Shown here piece after piece: positions 1 to 11,280 of a stretch of 64,000 bases of DNA. Location: contig NC_052495.1 of NCBI RefSeq assembly GCF_009730915.1, positions 719,419 to 783,418 of the forward strand. The letters run 5' to 3'. How positions within the stretch are numbered: the stretch's first letter is position 1; each line of letters begins with the position of its first letter. A program made the translations under genes and the position numbers. The notes below the pieces were generated by a model. It was given only the letters and a program-made list of their open reading frames with translations, was not told the origin of the DNA and did not search any database. This DNA is from Dioscorea cayenensis subsp. rotundata. Taxonomy: Eukaryota > Streptophyta > Magnoliopsida > Dioscoreales > Dioscoreaceae.

Positions 1-105
1 AGCCATAACAAGTGCTTGAGTGTGAGAGTTCATTGTGTGGCACAATTCAAATATAAACAAGGAGCTCGCTAGTCAATCAATGAAAGTTCAATAGAGAATG
101 AAGAT

Positions 106-240
106 TACCAGTAGTAAGTATTTTTCTGAGGCCCTGGATTGCATGATCTACCTTTCCCCAGCTTCCTCAAGTCTGAAATCCTTGCAAATGAGTCAAAGAT
201 TTTTTCCGGTGAGGTAGTACATTTGTAAAAAATATGGCCC
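106..240 (-). CDS. Possible terminal exon of an unrecognised gene
   Basis: On the minus strand a CAG acceptor at 243-241 is followed by about 44 open codons ending in TAA at 106-108. The middle of the peptide has ordinary coding composition (SPEKIFDSFARISDLRKLGK). I do not recognise the family. If real, the upstream exons would lie between here and the S40-like gene, but I could not find them. It may equally be chance or a remnant. Confidence 0.18.
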
Positions 241-2340
241 CTGACACTTAAAGGGAAGTAACATTATTACACTGCAACTACCACATCCTTGTGGTCATGT
301 GATTTTATGATCCAAGTGTGGTGAAAGCAATGTGCTATGAATGTACTATGTGAGTTTCACTTCTGATATTAAAGTACAGTTCAACAAAATTTTTACGAGA
401 GTTAGTTAGTATTTAGAAGAATTAGAAAGGACAGGGTACCTTGCATCCTTCCTGCTTTAAGGCTTAATGGCCATATGCAACGGATATTGTTATAAAATGC
501 TCACCATGCCTTTCCACTCTTCTGCTTAAATTTGGACATGAAGAGAGCTCCGCCATAAGAATTTATACTCTTTTTTGCTATTGATTGTAGTATACATCCT
601 GACAATCGCTGGGATGATGTTCATTCCTGAAAAGTGGAACAAAATAAGGGCAATTTCTTAATCCACCAAGCAAACAAAAAAATTCACTGTCCTGGTAACC
701 AGAAAGCAAAATTTGCAGCAACTTCACAATCAGGTCTACAGAATAGTTATTTCAACTGACAGATAAATACAGATGGTTGAATCCTCCTGTTGCAGTTTGT
801 ATGATAAATAGAGGTTTAATTATTATGACACAACATTGCTGCAGGTTACAGGAGGGACAACTGACTTCATTTACATAAATTTAAGAAAGTGCAAACCTCC
901 AATTGATGAACTCATCGTCATTCAACCCCAAAACAGATCATTTCCTTTGGCCTCACCTCAACCAGAAGTCACCAAAGATGAAATGGTGGGCACCTAATAG
1001 AACCAATAAATTTGTCAAGATGATACTCAAAAAAACTTGCAGACTTGTACAGAAAGACATTTGTTCCCTCATCTTATTCCTTCCTGGGCATGCCCCAGGA
1101 AACACCAAAAATGATTTTAATCAAACAGAGAACTTTGAAAACAAAGCCGATCGTCAAAACAATCTAACTATATGGTGAACACAGAAAATGGATTGCAAAC
1201 TGAAATTCACCAACAGTTCTTCAAAATTAATACAAGGATTATCCAAAGGAGAAAACTTGAGGTACCTGAAAAAGACTCATCAGTAACCATATCAAATATC
1301 GCTTTCTTCAGGTTCCATTAACTGCAGTCCAAGCAGTGCAATGGACGAAAAAATTGGCTCAGGGAGAAAAATCATCTAAGCAATGCTCCAAATCATTAAG
1401 GATTTGATCCAAATACATCAAAGTTTCGATCTCTAAGTGAAATGTATGGGATAAAAAAGGAAAAAAAATAATAAGAACAAGACACCAATTTGAACGCCTC
1501 ATATAAACAAGACAAGAATTTGGACAGCCAAAGACCCACAATAGACACCATGTTAATTCCTAGTAGACTTATATTTAAAAGAGATAAGACATTTGCAAGC
1601 ATGCTGTGCAGTCACCCACCGCCTCCATTTAGCACGGTTAACTTGGGTTTTAAAGGTAAACATGCAAGATCATATTGCCTTCTCTCATTTTCCAAACTGT
1701 TTCCAACTGACTAAGAAGAATATAATTTTCAGGCCATTCACACAAAAATATGAACCTGTCACATAAACAAGAGACATCTTCTATCACCCATCATATCTAT
1801 TTCACATGTGCATTAGAGTTGTACTAGCATTTTAAAACAGGGCACTGCATCAAAATGTTAGAACAATTAGGGATAGAGACGTAGCTAAACAGGTTATAAA
1901 ACAACTAAAGTGTGTGCAAACATGACTTATGTGGCTGCAAAGCTAAGAAGGAAAGGGACATAGATGCTAGCTATAGTCAACTTCATCGACATTATTTCTA
2001 AGAATGAATTCCAACCCTAAATTGGCATGAGGTCAGCATTTGTATAATTGATCCAACCTACTCGAAAAAGCGTATAGGGGCATATAACAGTATTTTACAA
2101 ATATCAGATCCATTTTCATCAATTGCACATAAATTCAAATTAATAAATGATGCGGACAAACAATGTGACACATGAGGATCGAGGCATGACGTAAGCATTA
2201 AATTAAATTTGAAAATTTTAAATGATTATAGGAAACCAACCAATGAATGCTCCTTTCCGGAAAAGCAATGAAGCGCATTCTTCCCTAAAAGTTATTTAAG
2301 TCATAAACAATTCACTATATACTGAAACGAAAGGTTCCTG

Positions 2341-2618
2341 GATTGTCTTTTACGAGCTGGTCATAACGATTGCGTTACAAGGATAGTGATAGGATGCCAC
2401 ATCAACAAAATCAAAACATTTTTGGTGCTTGACAAAAAGAACTTACAGATGCCAGATTGTCTTTTACGAGCTGGTCATAACGATCGCATTACAAGGATAG
2501 TGATAGGATGCCACATCAACAAAATCAAAACATTTTTGGTGCTTGACAAAAAGAACTTAAAGGATGCCACATCAACAAAATCAAAACAATTTTGGTGCTT
2601 GACAAAAATCATAGCAGT
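2341..2618. repeat. Tandem repeat with a 114-bp period
   Basis: A unit beginning GATTGTCTTTTACGAGCTGG at 2341 recurs almost identically at 2455, a period of 114 bp. A third, partial copy starts at 2561 with AGGATGCCAC and runs to about 2618. Copies differ by only a few bases, so the duplication is recent. A peptide of about 100 residues can be read through it, but it has no sign of selection. Confidence 0.85.
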
Positions 2619-2979
2619 AGGAACTTCCAGTAACCAGTTCGCTAGCTGGACAAATGAACATGAAGAAAGACTCTTGATAACATATAAAGGATAGATCAAA
2701 CATAAAAATTTGAATCAATCCCAAAATTCACTGAAAGTAATCTATAAAATCTGATACATTAGTAAAGCAATATTCTATAGATATTATATCAAAACAATAT
2801 CAAATATTAAGAACCTGTTTACTAGGGAAAATATGTACTAATTTATTGAATTTGGCAATGCTTGGAGGAGAAACAGTTCTGGTGAATGTCTCTATCTGTG
2901 ATGCCTTAAATCCATGTCTCACCAATAAAACAAAGAGACTAATTTCAAGAAAAAGGAAGCGACTTTGCCCCGGAGGACA

Positions 2980-3681
2980 TCAGTCAAGAAAACCTGTCTT
3001 GCGGAAGACAGCATTCCTCACTTGGCGCAGGTCCCTCCCTTTGAGCGTCCGCCCAACGCCCTCCAGCACCGAGAACGACGTCATTGGAGTCCCCAGTCCA
3101 GACCTCCTCGCGATGATCTCGTGCGGCGGCAGCATTTCGTCATCATCACCATCCGCCTCATCAACCTCCCCCGCTCCACCACTGGCCTCGTACCTATGCC
3201 TAGCAAACCTCGGTGGAATCGGGATGTTGACTGGGGCCGACTGATGGAAAGGCTTCCCGCCACCGTAATCCGTCTTGGGCTTGGGGATCGCCGGGATCAT
3301 TCGAGCCGAAGACGGCGAAGTGGAAGCTGATGAAGCAGCGGTCGATGGCTTGCGCTGGAGAAGCTGCGCGGCAGCAACATCGGCACCCTTTTTGTCGTCC
3401 TCCACGAGGGCAGCAAGAATGCCGGAGCTCTTCTCTGGGATTCGGCGGAAAGGGGAGGATCTCCGGTTAGGGTTTTCGGTGGCGAGCGTGGCAGCAGATG
3501 AAGGTTTCTGTGAGATTATCGGCTCGGGAGAGTCAGAGCCAGACCAGAATAACTCATCCTCATGCAACTCGACGCCGACGCCGGAGTTCCCGGCGATCGA
3601 GTCACCACCGGGGCGGGAGAGGAGTCCAATGAGGCGAGACTGGGCGGAGGTTCCCGATCGATGGTTGCGATAGAAATCCAT
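2980..3681 (-). CDS. S40-like senescence regulator (DUF584)
   Basis: Single-exon gene encoding 233 residues. The S40/DUF584 family is a plant-specific group of small, mostly disordered nuclear proteins linked to leaf senescence, dark and stress responses. The first 50 residues carry the family ELFWSG motif. The middle is basic and serine-rich. The C-terminus has the hallmark PPHEIIARR, then FSVLEGVGRTLKGRDL, and ends in RNAVFRKTGFLD, the usual end of the family, so the protein looks complete. The start is the first Met of the frame and fits the family N-terminus. The gene is much more GC-rich than its surroundings. Upstream, ACGTGGC at 3838-3844 and ACACGTGGCACG at 3917-3928 are ABRE/G-box-type elements that would suit abscisic-acid or stress control. 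The family is clear; the exact orthologue is not. Confidence 0.9.
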   Translation of the reverse strand: MDFYRNHRSGTSAQSRLIGLLSRPGGDSIAGNSGVGVELHEDELFWSGSDSPEPIISQKPSSAATLATENPNRRSSPFRRIPEKSSGILAALVEDDKKGADVAAAQLLQRKPSTAASSASTSPSSARMIPAIPKPKTDYGGGKPFHQSAPVNIPIPPRFARHRYEASGGAGEVDEADGDDDEMLPPHEIIARRSGLGTPMTSFSVLEGVGRTLKGRDLRQVRNAVFRKTGFLD

Positions 3682-3837
3682 TCAGCACGTATGGTTCCGG
3701 AAAGGTTAGCGGCGAGCCAAGGATCTCGATGGCGGCGGCGGCAGCTCCGGCGATCTCCGCCGTCAAAGAGAAGAGGGGGAGAGAGATTGGATGAGAGTGC
3801 GAAGGGGCAAGGGTTTTATAAGTAGGAGGTGGTGATG

Positions 3838-3928
3838 ACGTGGCACTGGATTAAGGTCAAATGACATATGGGGGCCCCACCCGTCGATAGAAAAAGACTT
3901 CGAAAAGGCCCACGTTACACGTGGCACG
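3838..3928. promoter_or_regulatory. ABRE/G-box-type elements upstream of the S40-like gene
   Basis: Two ACGT-core elements lie 157-247 bp upstream of the start codon: ACGTGGC at 3838-3844 and ACACGTGGCACG at 3917-3928. Such elements bind bZIP factors such as ABFs and GBFs. The function is inferred from the motif and position only. Confidence 0.45.
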
Positions 3929-4450
3929 AACTACGCTGTCTTGGGATCTGGTTTCAAGTTCAATCACGAGGCTTTTGTGCGCTTCAGATTGATGCTAGAT
4001 TATCACTATTAACTTTCGGTTCTGATTGTGCTCACTTTGGTGAGATTAAGTGAGGTCTGACCGGGTATTTTAGTTTGTCAAGTTAAAGCGAGATTAAAGT
4101 AATAAAGCATCTGATGGCACTGATTAACTTTGTGTTATCAATCTTTTTCTTTTTTCTATAGCATCGAACAATGATAAAATAAAGAAATTTTTTTAAATTA
4201 AAAGTAAAATAATAATAATAATAAAAAAAAGAAAACTCAAAATAGGACATTGTGAGGTGGGTGGGATCGACAGGAGATACGAAGAACAATTTATTTGGTA
4301 GAACATGGTTTGCAGGTAGAGTTGTTGGTGATAGCGGAGCTTAACCAATTTATTTATTTATTTATTTAAATAGTTTTTATGGCGTTACTTGATAAGATTG
4401 GGACATGTCATGGTTCGGTAGTCAAATGGATAAGCACTCTGGTTCCCTAT

Positions 4451-5450
4451 NNNNNNNNNNNNNNNNNNNNNNNNNNNNNNNNNNNNNNNNNNNNNNNNNN
4501 NNNNNNNNNNNNNNNNNNNNNNNNNNNNNNNNNNNNNNNNNNNNNNNNNNNNNNNNNNNNNNNNNNNNNNNNNNNNNNNNNNNNNNNNNNNNNNNNNNNN
4601 NNNNNNNNNNNNNNNNNNNNNNNNNNNNNNNNNNNNNNNNNNNNNNNNNNNNNNNNNNNNNNNNNNNNNNNNNNNNNNNNNNNNNNNNNNNNNNNNNNNN
4701 NNNNNNNNNNNNNNNNNNNNNNNNNNNNNNNNNNNNNNNNNNNNNNNNNNNNNNNNNNNNNNNNNNNNNNNNNNNNNNNNNNNNNNNNNNNNNNNNNNNN
4801 NNNNNNNNNNNNNNNNNNNNNNNNNNNNNNNNNNNNNNNNNNNNNNNNNNNNNNNNNNNNNNNNNNNNNNNNNNNNNNNNNNNNNNNNNNNNNNNNNNNN
4901 NNNNNNNNNNNNNNNNNNNNNNNNNNNNNNNNNNNNNNNNNNNNNNNNNNNNNNNNNNNNNNNNNNNNNNNNNNNNNNNNNNNNNNNNNNNNNNNNNNNN
5001 NNNNNNNNNNNNNNNNNNNNNNNNNNNNNNNNNNNNNNNNNNNNNNNNNNNNNNNNNNNNNNNNNNNNNNNNNNNNNNNNNNNNNNNNNNNNNNNNNNNN
5101 NNNNNNNNNNNNNNNNNNNNNNNNNNNNNNNNNNNNNNNNNNNNNNNNNNNNNNNNNNNNNNNNNNNNNNNNNNNNNNNNNNNNNNNNNNNNNNNNNNNN
5201 NNNNNNNNNNNNNNNNNNNNNNNNNNNNNNNNNNNNNNNNNNNNNNNNNNNNNNNNNNNNNNNNNNNNNNNNNNNNNNNNNNNNNNNNNNNNNNNNNNNN
5301 NNNNNNNNNNNNNNNNNNNNNNNNNNNNNNNNNNNNNNNNNNNNNNNNNNNNNNNNNNNNNNNNNNNNNNNNNNNNNNNNNNNNNNNNNNNNNNNNNNNN
5401 NNNNNNNNNNNNNNNNNNNNNNNNNNNNNNNNNNNNNNNNNNNNNNNNNN
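4451..5450. other. Assembly gap, 1000 N
   Basis: Exactly 1000 undetermined bases, the usual placeholder for a scaffold join of unknown size. It lies downstream of VAMP727 and upstream of the S40-like gene. Anything between them, including a possible repeat beginning near 4405, cannot be judged. Confidence 0.99.
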
Positions 5451-5696
5451 TTGTGGTGATAATTTGATTTGTTGAAAGCTGTCATGTTGCATTTGTAATA
5501 TTTCCTGCTTCGATTCTGTTCAACAATGGAAAGGCTAGTCTCTTAATTGACAAATTTAAAAGCACAAAGTACATAGATGTTCATAACAAACTACAGAGAA
5601 TTATCTTTCATTGCAGTATACACAGGGCATCATCCATTGCAAAATAGAGATTCAAAGCAAATACAACAATATAACAAGAATCATTTATAATGCCTA

Positions 5697-7496
5697 TCAA
5701 CACTTGAAACCTTTGCAGGCCATCAACCACATGATAAGTAAAACCAGAATGGCAGCCCCGGTCACCATCAGTTTAAATTGCAGGTTTTGAAGCCACATTT
5801 TCCGACGAAGTTGCCTCCCTTGCCTCTGGAAGCTGTCTGCCTGAGCAAGCATGTTCAAGTATGAACATCAGGTTCAACATAGTGCCAGCTACTTTAAAAG
5901 TGGAAAATAGATCACCCAGGAAAATACCTGAAACTGCAGGTTTTCAGTCTTGTCAACCAGAAGTTCAATCTTCTCACCTCGATCAAGAGCCTAGCACAAA
6001 TGCAAACCGTGGTCAAATTCAGGCCCCAGCCTTGCCAAACAGATGTGCAAGAAATTTTCTCCTGTCTTAACTCCCAAAGGTTTTATAAAAGAAAAGGAAA
6101 GGCAATAAGAATTTATTATGATCATTCTGAGATACCCTATTGCACTCAGCTCACATGTCCAAGGTTGTAGTCTGAAAAGCCAGCCGGGGAGTGATAAATG
6201 TGCTCAAAATTTATATCAGGAAACATCAGAAAGACTAATTTGACATTGTTCAAAAAAAAACATAAGTGCTCAATGCCACTGTACACTCTCCTAAAGGATA
6301 AGGTCATAGTATTTGTCGTTTCCACTTTCCGTTAATTCGTAAAAGTTATAAATATTAAATTTACAAGGTGACAGCTCATGCTAACTAGGATGTAGCTCTC
6401 AAATCTTTTTGTCAACAGGTAATTTTGTCGTTTTCCATAACTTACACTACCATAATGGATCAAATCAATAACAAACTCATGCATAATAGAAATTTATTTT
6501 CCGTATTAGTCAGAATTGCAGTGCATACAAGCTCTCATCAGTTCTAAAATGGCGAGTGAGGCACCACCATTTTATATTTCAGAAAACCATAAAACAGCTC
6601 ATATCAATGCTGATAACTAATATGCGAAGAAATGTCACTCAGCAATAAAGAATTTAAGAAATTATAAAGAAGATGGACTTCTCATTTATAAAAGATGGAA
6701 CTAGTTTACGAATCTTGTTAGCTGGATATCCTCAGATTGCTAATAACACTCACACATAAAATAAACTAAAATCAAACAACAAATATGTGTACCTTCTCAA
6801 TGTTGTCCATCATTATTCCCTTGACCTCTGTAATTTGAGCCTTCAACTTAGACAGCTTACTCATTTCTTCAGGATGACTAACACAGTACTGCATGTGTTC
6901 TTTGAGCCTTGGCCTGTCTCCACCATCAAATAGAGCAGACAACAAAGATTAATAAAAGAGCTAATAGCCGCAAATTTACAATCTAAAAAAGCCACATACT
7001 CCAGCATAGAGCTCCATTTCATACCCGAATTCTCTATCAAGCTGGTAAGCAATGCCAAATCTATCATCAAACAAATCATCATCGTCATCATCATCAAGTG
7101 GGTGAGATCCTGCAGCATCAATGCTTGCTCCATACCGCTGCATGAAATCATCTCGCACTCGCTCTAGGAACACAAACGGGACACTCCTCCCACTTACCTC
7201 ATCAGCCACAACAAGGAACACTGCACAGATGTGCCACTTACTACAAAAGAACTCAACTCAACTCGAAGAATTCAAACAATAAATCCAAGCAAAGAGTCCA
7301 TACCGAATCCCTTATCCACAAGATAATTGAAAGTGTGGCCATCACATGAAAAAGTAAACTTTTTACTATTTGCTGGTAGCTTCTGCAAGGTTTGGATTGC
7401 AATGGTACTGAAATTTCCAGAGTAGGGCGTGTGCTCAGCAAGCACCACACTGCCCTTTGCCACGAAGCTGTAAATCAATGGCTGCTTATCACCCAT
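5697..7496 (-). CDS. VAMP727: R-SNARE VAMP727 (longin, acidic-insert type)
   Basis: Five exons on the minus strand: 7304-7496, 7025-7220, 6793-6913, 5928-5990 and 5697-5840, all with GT-AG junctions, giving 238 residues. This is a vesicle-membrane R-SNARE. In Arabidopsis VAMP727 pairs with SYP22, VTI11 and SYP51 for fusion of endosomes with the storage vacuole or plasma membrane. An N-terminal longin domain starts [20 protein letters not shown]. Near residues 95-112 there is a run of seven aspartates ([13 protein letters not shown]), the insertion that separates VAMP727 from other VAMP72 members. The SNARE motif follows, with the zero-layer Arg at about residue 174 ([11 protein letters not shown]), then RRKMW and a C-terminal membrane anchor near 215-235 ending GFKC. 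The length matches the family (about 240). The gene is divergent from IF1. Confidence 0.95.
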
Positions 7497-7870
7497 GGCC
7501 GCACTCCGAATCCTCCAGTGAATGGATCAAGCTAAACACCTTAAAACCCTAGGAACCCAGTTCAAACATACGGAAACAAATCAAAAGCACTCATTTTTCA
7601 CAAAAGGAAAGATTATTCAAGAAAATTTTCAGCAAGAATGCAGCAAATTATCAAAAAGAATCCCTAGATGAGAGAATTAAGCCAGGAAATACAGCAATTT
7701 GAATTGAGATCCAAACGCCACAAGTGATCCTTCTATTCTAGATCAAATTCACAACACTAAGCGTTTCAATTGAAAGATCGAGATACAAAAATGAGAGATA
7801 GAGGATCAAACCCACGAAGAAATCCAAACCCTAGCTCCTCTTGCTTCCTCTCCAGGCTTTCCTCGCGCCT

Positions 7871-7874
<4 letters not shown>

Positions 7875-7904
<30 letters not shown>
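7875..7904. repeat. (TC)15 tract at the VAMP727 5' end
   Basis: An uninterrupted TC dinucleotide run about 380 bp upstream of the VAMP727 start codon. Read on the gene strand it is a GA tract. Such tracts are common in plant 5' UTRs and core promoters. It probably marks the transcribed leader or its start. Confidence 0.8.
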
Positions 7905-7906
<2 letters not shown>

Positions 7907-8032
7907 GTTTTGTTTACCCAAGTGTCCTGTTTTCTTATAAAATGACAACTATACCCTTTAACTACGAACGGTTCAGATTAAATCTCGAGGCATTGTAGTG
8001 AATCCCCACTGCTGATTCTGGCATAGAGCGTG
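7905..8032. promoter_or_regulatory. Short divergent promoter between VAMP727 and IF1
   Basis: The VAMP727 start (7496, leftward) and the IF1 start (8131, rightward) are about 630 bp apart, and both leaders take up part of that space. The intervening DNA must therefore serve both genes. No clear TATA box is visible on either side, which is usual for housekeeping genes. Confidence 0.45.
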
Positions 8033-8141
8033 ATGGATCAAGACCCGAAGCTTCTTGCAGAGAAAGCCAGTGATGGCCAAAAGCCCCAGCGGCGAAGCGA
8101 GCTTGAGCTTTGAAGACGTCGACGACGACGATGGAGTCTAG
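8033..8141 (+). promoter_or_regulatory. Two upstream ORFs in the IF1 leader
   Basis: uORF1 (8033-8113, 26 codons plus stop) ends just before the IF1 start. uORF2 (8073-8141, 22 codons plus stop) overlaps the IF1 ATG at 8131 in another frame. If the transcript starts upstream of 8033, both would reduce IF1 translation. The transcription start is not known from the sequence. Confidence 0.4.
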
Positions 8142-8947
8142 GTACTTGGGCGATGGCAAGGGTCGAATGCTTAGGGAGGAGGGGCTCGCCGCGGAGAACG
8201 TCTATATCCAGGTGGAATTCTATTCTTGATCTCATTTTTTTTTTTTTTAGTCTCTGTGATTTCTTTTGAAATGTTTGATGGTTATTGATTGTATAGAAAA
8301 TGGAGAGGGAGAGGATGGAGAAGATGAAGCAGAAAGCGGAGAAGGAGAGAGCTGCGGGTGAGAAGGCTACAGCATCGGAGAAGGTCAGAGCTTCGGATAT
8401 CTTGGGTTTTAGTTCTTGTTTTTCTTTTATTCTAATGAAAGTGTTGTTGAGCTATTGTTCTTTATCAAATCATAACTTTGCAGATTATAAGTTCAAAATT
8501 TATGGCATTCTAAAAAAAAAAAAAAATTTTGCATGCAAAATTATGTAGAAAAGTATTGCAAAGTCTAAATTTTGACTCTTTGGTATTGTAAATCAATGTA
8601 ATACTGAATCAAAAAACTTGTTGTGGTTTAACGATGAGGTTTTAAAAAAAAAACACCAACTTGGAGAAGCAGATAAAACTCAAGTTCAATAGCTTTTATT
8701 GTTAATAGCTTTGAAAGAAAGTCAATACTGCATGAGTTTTGAAATTAGAAGTTCATAATGAATATAATTTAATTGTACAAAATAGATTGTAACCTGGTCT
8801 AAATTTTCTTTTTCCTGTTTTGGAGTGGAGATAGGGGAGAAGTTTTTTTCCAACAATTCAATTTACTTTTTTATTTAAGAATTTATTTCAATGCTTCATG
8901 ACAATCTTCTTTATTTGCAGAAACCTGAGGGATTGCAGAAAGGCTGA
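8131..8947 (+). CDS. IF1: Mitochondrial F1Fo-ATPase inhibitor, IF1 family
   Basis: Three exons, 8131-8211, 8297-8383 and 8921-8947, give 64 residues. IF1 binds the F1 catalytic part of ATP synthase and blocks wasteful ATP hydrolysis when the proton gradient falls. The minimal inhibitory region is clear: SRYLGDGKGRMLREEGLAAE, then NVYIQKMERERMEKMKQKAE, continuing as a lysine/glutamate-rich helix likely to form a coiled coil. The ATG at 8131 is the first Met after an in-frame TGA. No mitochondrial presequence is visible, although plant IF1 precursors normally have one. The predicted protein therefore corresponds to the mature form only. A missed upstream exon, or a gene model broken at its 5' end, are both possible. 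Two upstream ORFs precede the start (8033-8113 and 8073-8141). Confidence 0.8.
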
Positions 8948-9775
8948 TGGCAGCTGCTCTGCTTTGGCTATCCAGAGAAGTTTTCAGTTTTGTACATATA
9001 AATACTGTTAAAAAAAATAAATAGTGAATAAATGTCATTATCTCTTGATGTAAATGATTTGGCTACCGCTTGATAAAAGGTTTGTGAATGTATCACTCTG
9101 CTTGACTACTTCACTAGAGTCTGAACCATCGGGCCTTATTTTCACTGTTTTCTTATACAGATATTTGTCTTACATTTTGATTTTTTGAGCACTTGATGAT
9201 GAATGCTTTATGTTTAATATAAGAAATTCTTTTTTATTTGCAATTGTGCTTACCACTGTGTTGAGGTGAATAAATTTTTTCGGATCATGTTTCGAAGAGC
9301 AGAAGCGCAAGAAACTAAGACAGACTGCATAGTTAATGGTAATTCTTGTTCCTTTGATGGATTGTATACTAATTTAAAATCATGTTCCTATGATATAAAG
9401 TTTGTAAATTTTTCTTCCTGTCAGGGTTGCAATGATGATCTCCAGGCATAATGCTGGGCTGGGTGAAGGCAATGGTTCAATGATTCTATCATTCTGCTCT
9501 GCCTATTGATCTCCAAGTATTTCTCTCTGCTGTCTTTGCTATATTTTTTTTTTCCATAAAAATTCAAGGTTTTTATTTTTCTTTTAGCTAAATTGGGCAT
9601 GAGTGTTTTGCGGCAGGCTATGGTTGGTTGGGGACTCTTCTATTTGTTGAACCGTTCCCTGTTTTTCTCCCTTCTATTTTTAACCGTATTATACTTTATT
9701 TGAGAGAGAGAAAAAAAGAAAAACTAATTCTTTACAGGCTTGGGAATTGCACTGAAACAAAAAGAAGAAACAAGG

Positions 9776-10147
9776 ATGGCATCAACAATTGGGGAAACTG
9801 ATGAAGCATTTCCAGAAGTTAATGTAACCAGACAATTGAACCTTGGTGTGCCAGAAGAGTTCCCTGTGGATCCTGTTTCATCTAAAGTGGCCATCTCCAA
9901 AGCTCATAAGGTATTTATTATTAAAGTTTTGATCTTTGTAAAACAATGTTTGATTTTTCCGGTTTTAAATTTTTGTTGGTGAATATAATTGATGAAGGAG
10001 CAAGCGGAAGCAGAGGCGGAGGCAGAGGCGGCAAAGGCGAAGGAGAACTGCAGCTGTGCGCTGACCTCAACTCTTGTTGTTTCGGGTGTGGTGGTGATTG
10101 CCATTGGAGTGGCTTTCATAGTCGCCAAGAAGTACAGGGCATTATGA
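9776..10147 (+). CDS. Small tail-anchored membrane protein, unknown function
   Basis: Two exons, 9776-9910 and 9998-10147, give 94 residues. The N-terminal half is polar (MASTIGETDEAFPEVNVTRQ onward). A short EAEAEAEA-rich helix follows, then NCSC and one hydrophobic segment of about 20 residues (roughly 71-89: LVVSGVVVIAIGVAFIV), then the basic end AKKYRAL. This is the plan of a tail-anchored protein with its N-terminus in the cytosol. I do not recognise the family. The acceptor of exon 2 (AAG, 9995-9997) is weak; using the next AG would drop one Glu and keep the frame. Exon-like sequence at about 9266-9470, with a good donor after AATG and a CAG acceptor, may be 5' UTR. Confidence 0.6.
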
Positions 10148-11280
10148 ACACTACTTAACTAATATTGCTATGTTTTTGTGTTTTCCAATATTACTATTCT
10201 TTGATTCTCTGTGCATGGGGGATTGACTCTTTGTTTTTGTTTTGTTTTGTTTTTTCTTAGAGGTTATTGTTTATCTGTAATTTTCCTGCGAAATATTATC
10301 TTGATTTGTTTTATTTGGCTTCTCAACATGTTTCCTGTTTTTTGTGAAAGTTGAGTTTAATTTAAAAAAAAAAAAAATGAATTATTGCCGTATTAGTGTA
10401 CTTTAGGAATGATTAAATACTTATCAGGGAAGCGTTGGCATCTGATTTGGTACAAGCCTCTATTTTGCACTAACGAGTTGTTCCAATACCAGAAAAATCA
10501 TGGTCGGTTTGTCTGTTTAATTTTTCATTTTGTTTTCATTGAAAATGAATTTTAGAAGGAACAAAATGCACTTTCTTGGTGGGGATTTTAATATAATTTT
10601 TGAAATATAGATTAATATTTATTTGGTTAAATTAAATAAATTTTAACATAATCAAGATTATACAACTAAAAATGTACTCTTCTACTAAACTAATCTTATC
10701 CTTTAATAATCTGAGACTTTTCTCTCCTTTGTATGAGATATTTTCCAAATATAGTTTGCCCACGTATGCAGATAAGCAAACCTTATCTACTGGTATGGTA
10801 ATTAAAATTATTTGTTACATGAAAATCAAATTAATTTAAACATTCAACAGTAAATACTCATAATTAAATTATTTTAATAATGATCTTTGAAAAAAAAAAA
10901 AAGAAGAAAAGACTAGTTGGTAATAGCTTATAACAAACCAACCATTTACTACCAAAGCGGGTTGATCCAAGTGATAAAAGCTTGATCATTTAAAAAAGCA
11001 TTTAAAGCATCTGTTCTGAGAAATCTGTTGCGGCTTGTAGAATGGGTGGGTCAAAAACTATATTCTTAAAACAAAAAAACAAAAGTTTTGAAAATATTTT
11101 CATAACAAACAGGCCCTTGCTGAACATTAGGGCCTTTTTAAGACTCCATTGAAGTGTATGCCTACAAGACCTTCACTTTCAACAAACAAATGGACTAAAT
11201 GTAATATTTCCCTCTGAAACTGAACAAATGTCATCAAGATAAACAGAATACTTAGAAGCAAACATGGGACACAATTGTTC
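10148..11280. other. Intergenic spacer between convergent genes
   Basis: This DNA holds the 3' UTRs of the tail-anchored protein gene and of SmD2, which converge here. The middle, about 10560-10920, is plain AT-rich sequence. At 10950-11060 there is repeat-like sequence that I could not assign. No gene is seen. Confidence 0.5.

Larger units (their letters stand above)
1..2979. other. Intergenic or downstream region of the S40-like gene
   Basis: This stretch is AT-rich and has no convincing gene. It lies downstream of the minus-strand S40-like gene and probably includes its 3' UTR. The only coding-like piece is a possible minus-strand exon at 106-240, listed separately. A tandem repeat occupies 2341-2618. 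The short open frames elsewhere are low in complexity and match no family I know. Confidence 0.5.

Noticed and set aside
4405-4450. tRNA-like sequence GGTTCGGTAGTCAAATGGAT
   Set aside because: It runs into the assembly gap and no cloverleaf can be completed.
4379-5492. Four open frames of 356-366 codons across the gap
   Set aside because: They consist almost wholly of undetermined bases translated as X and carry no information.
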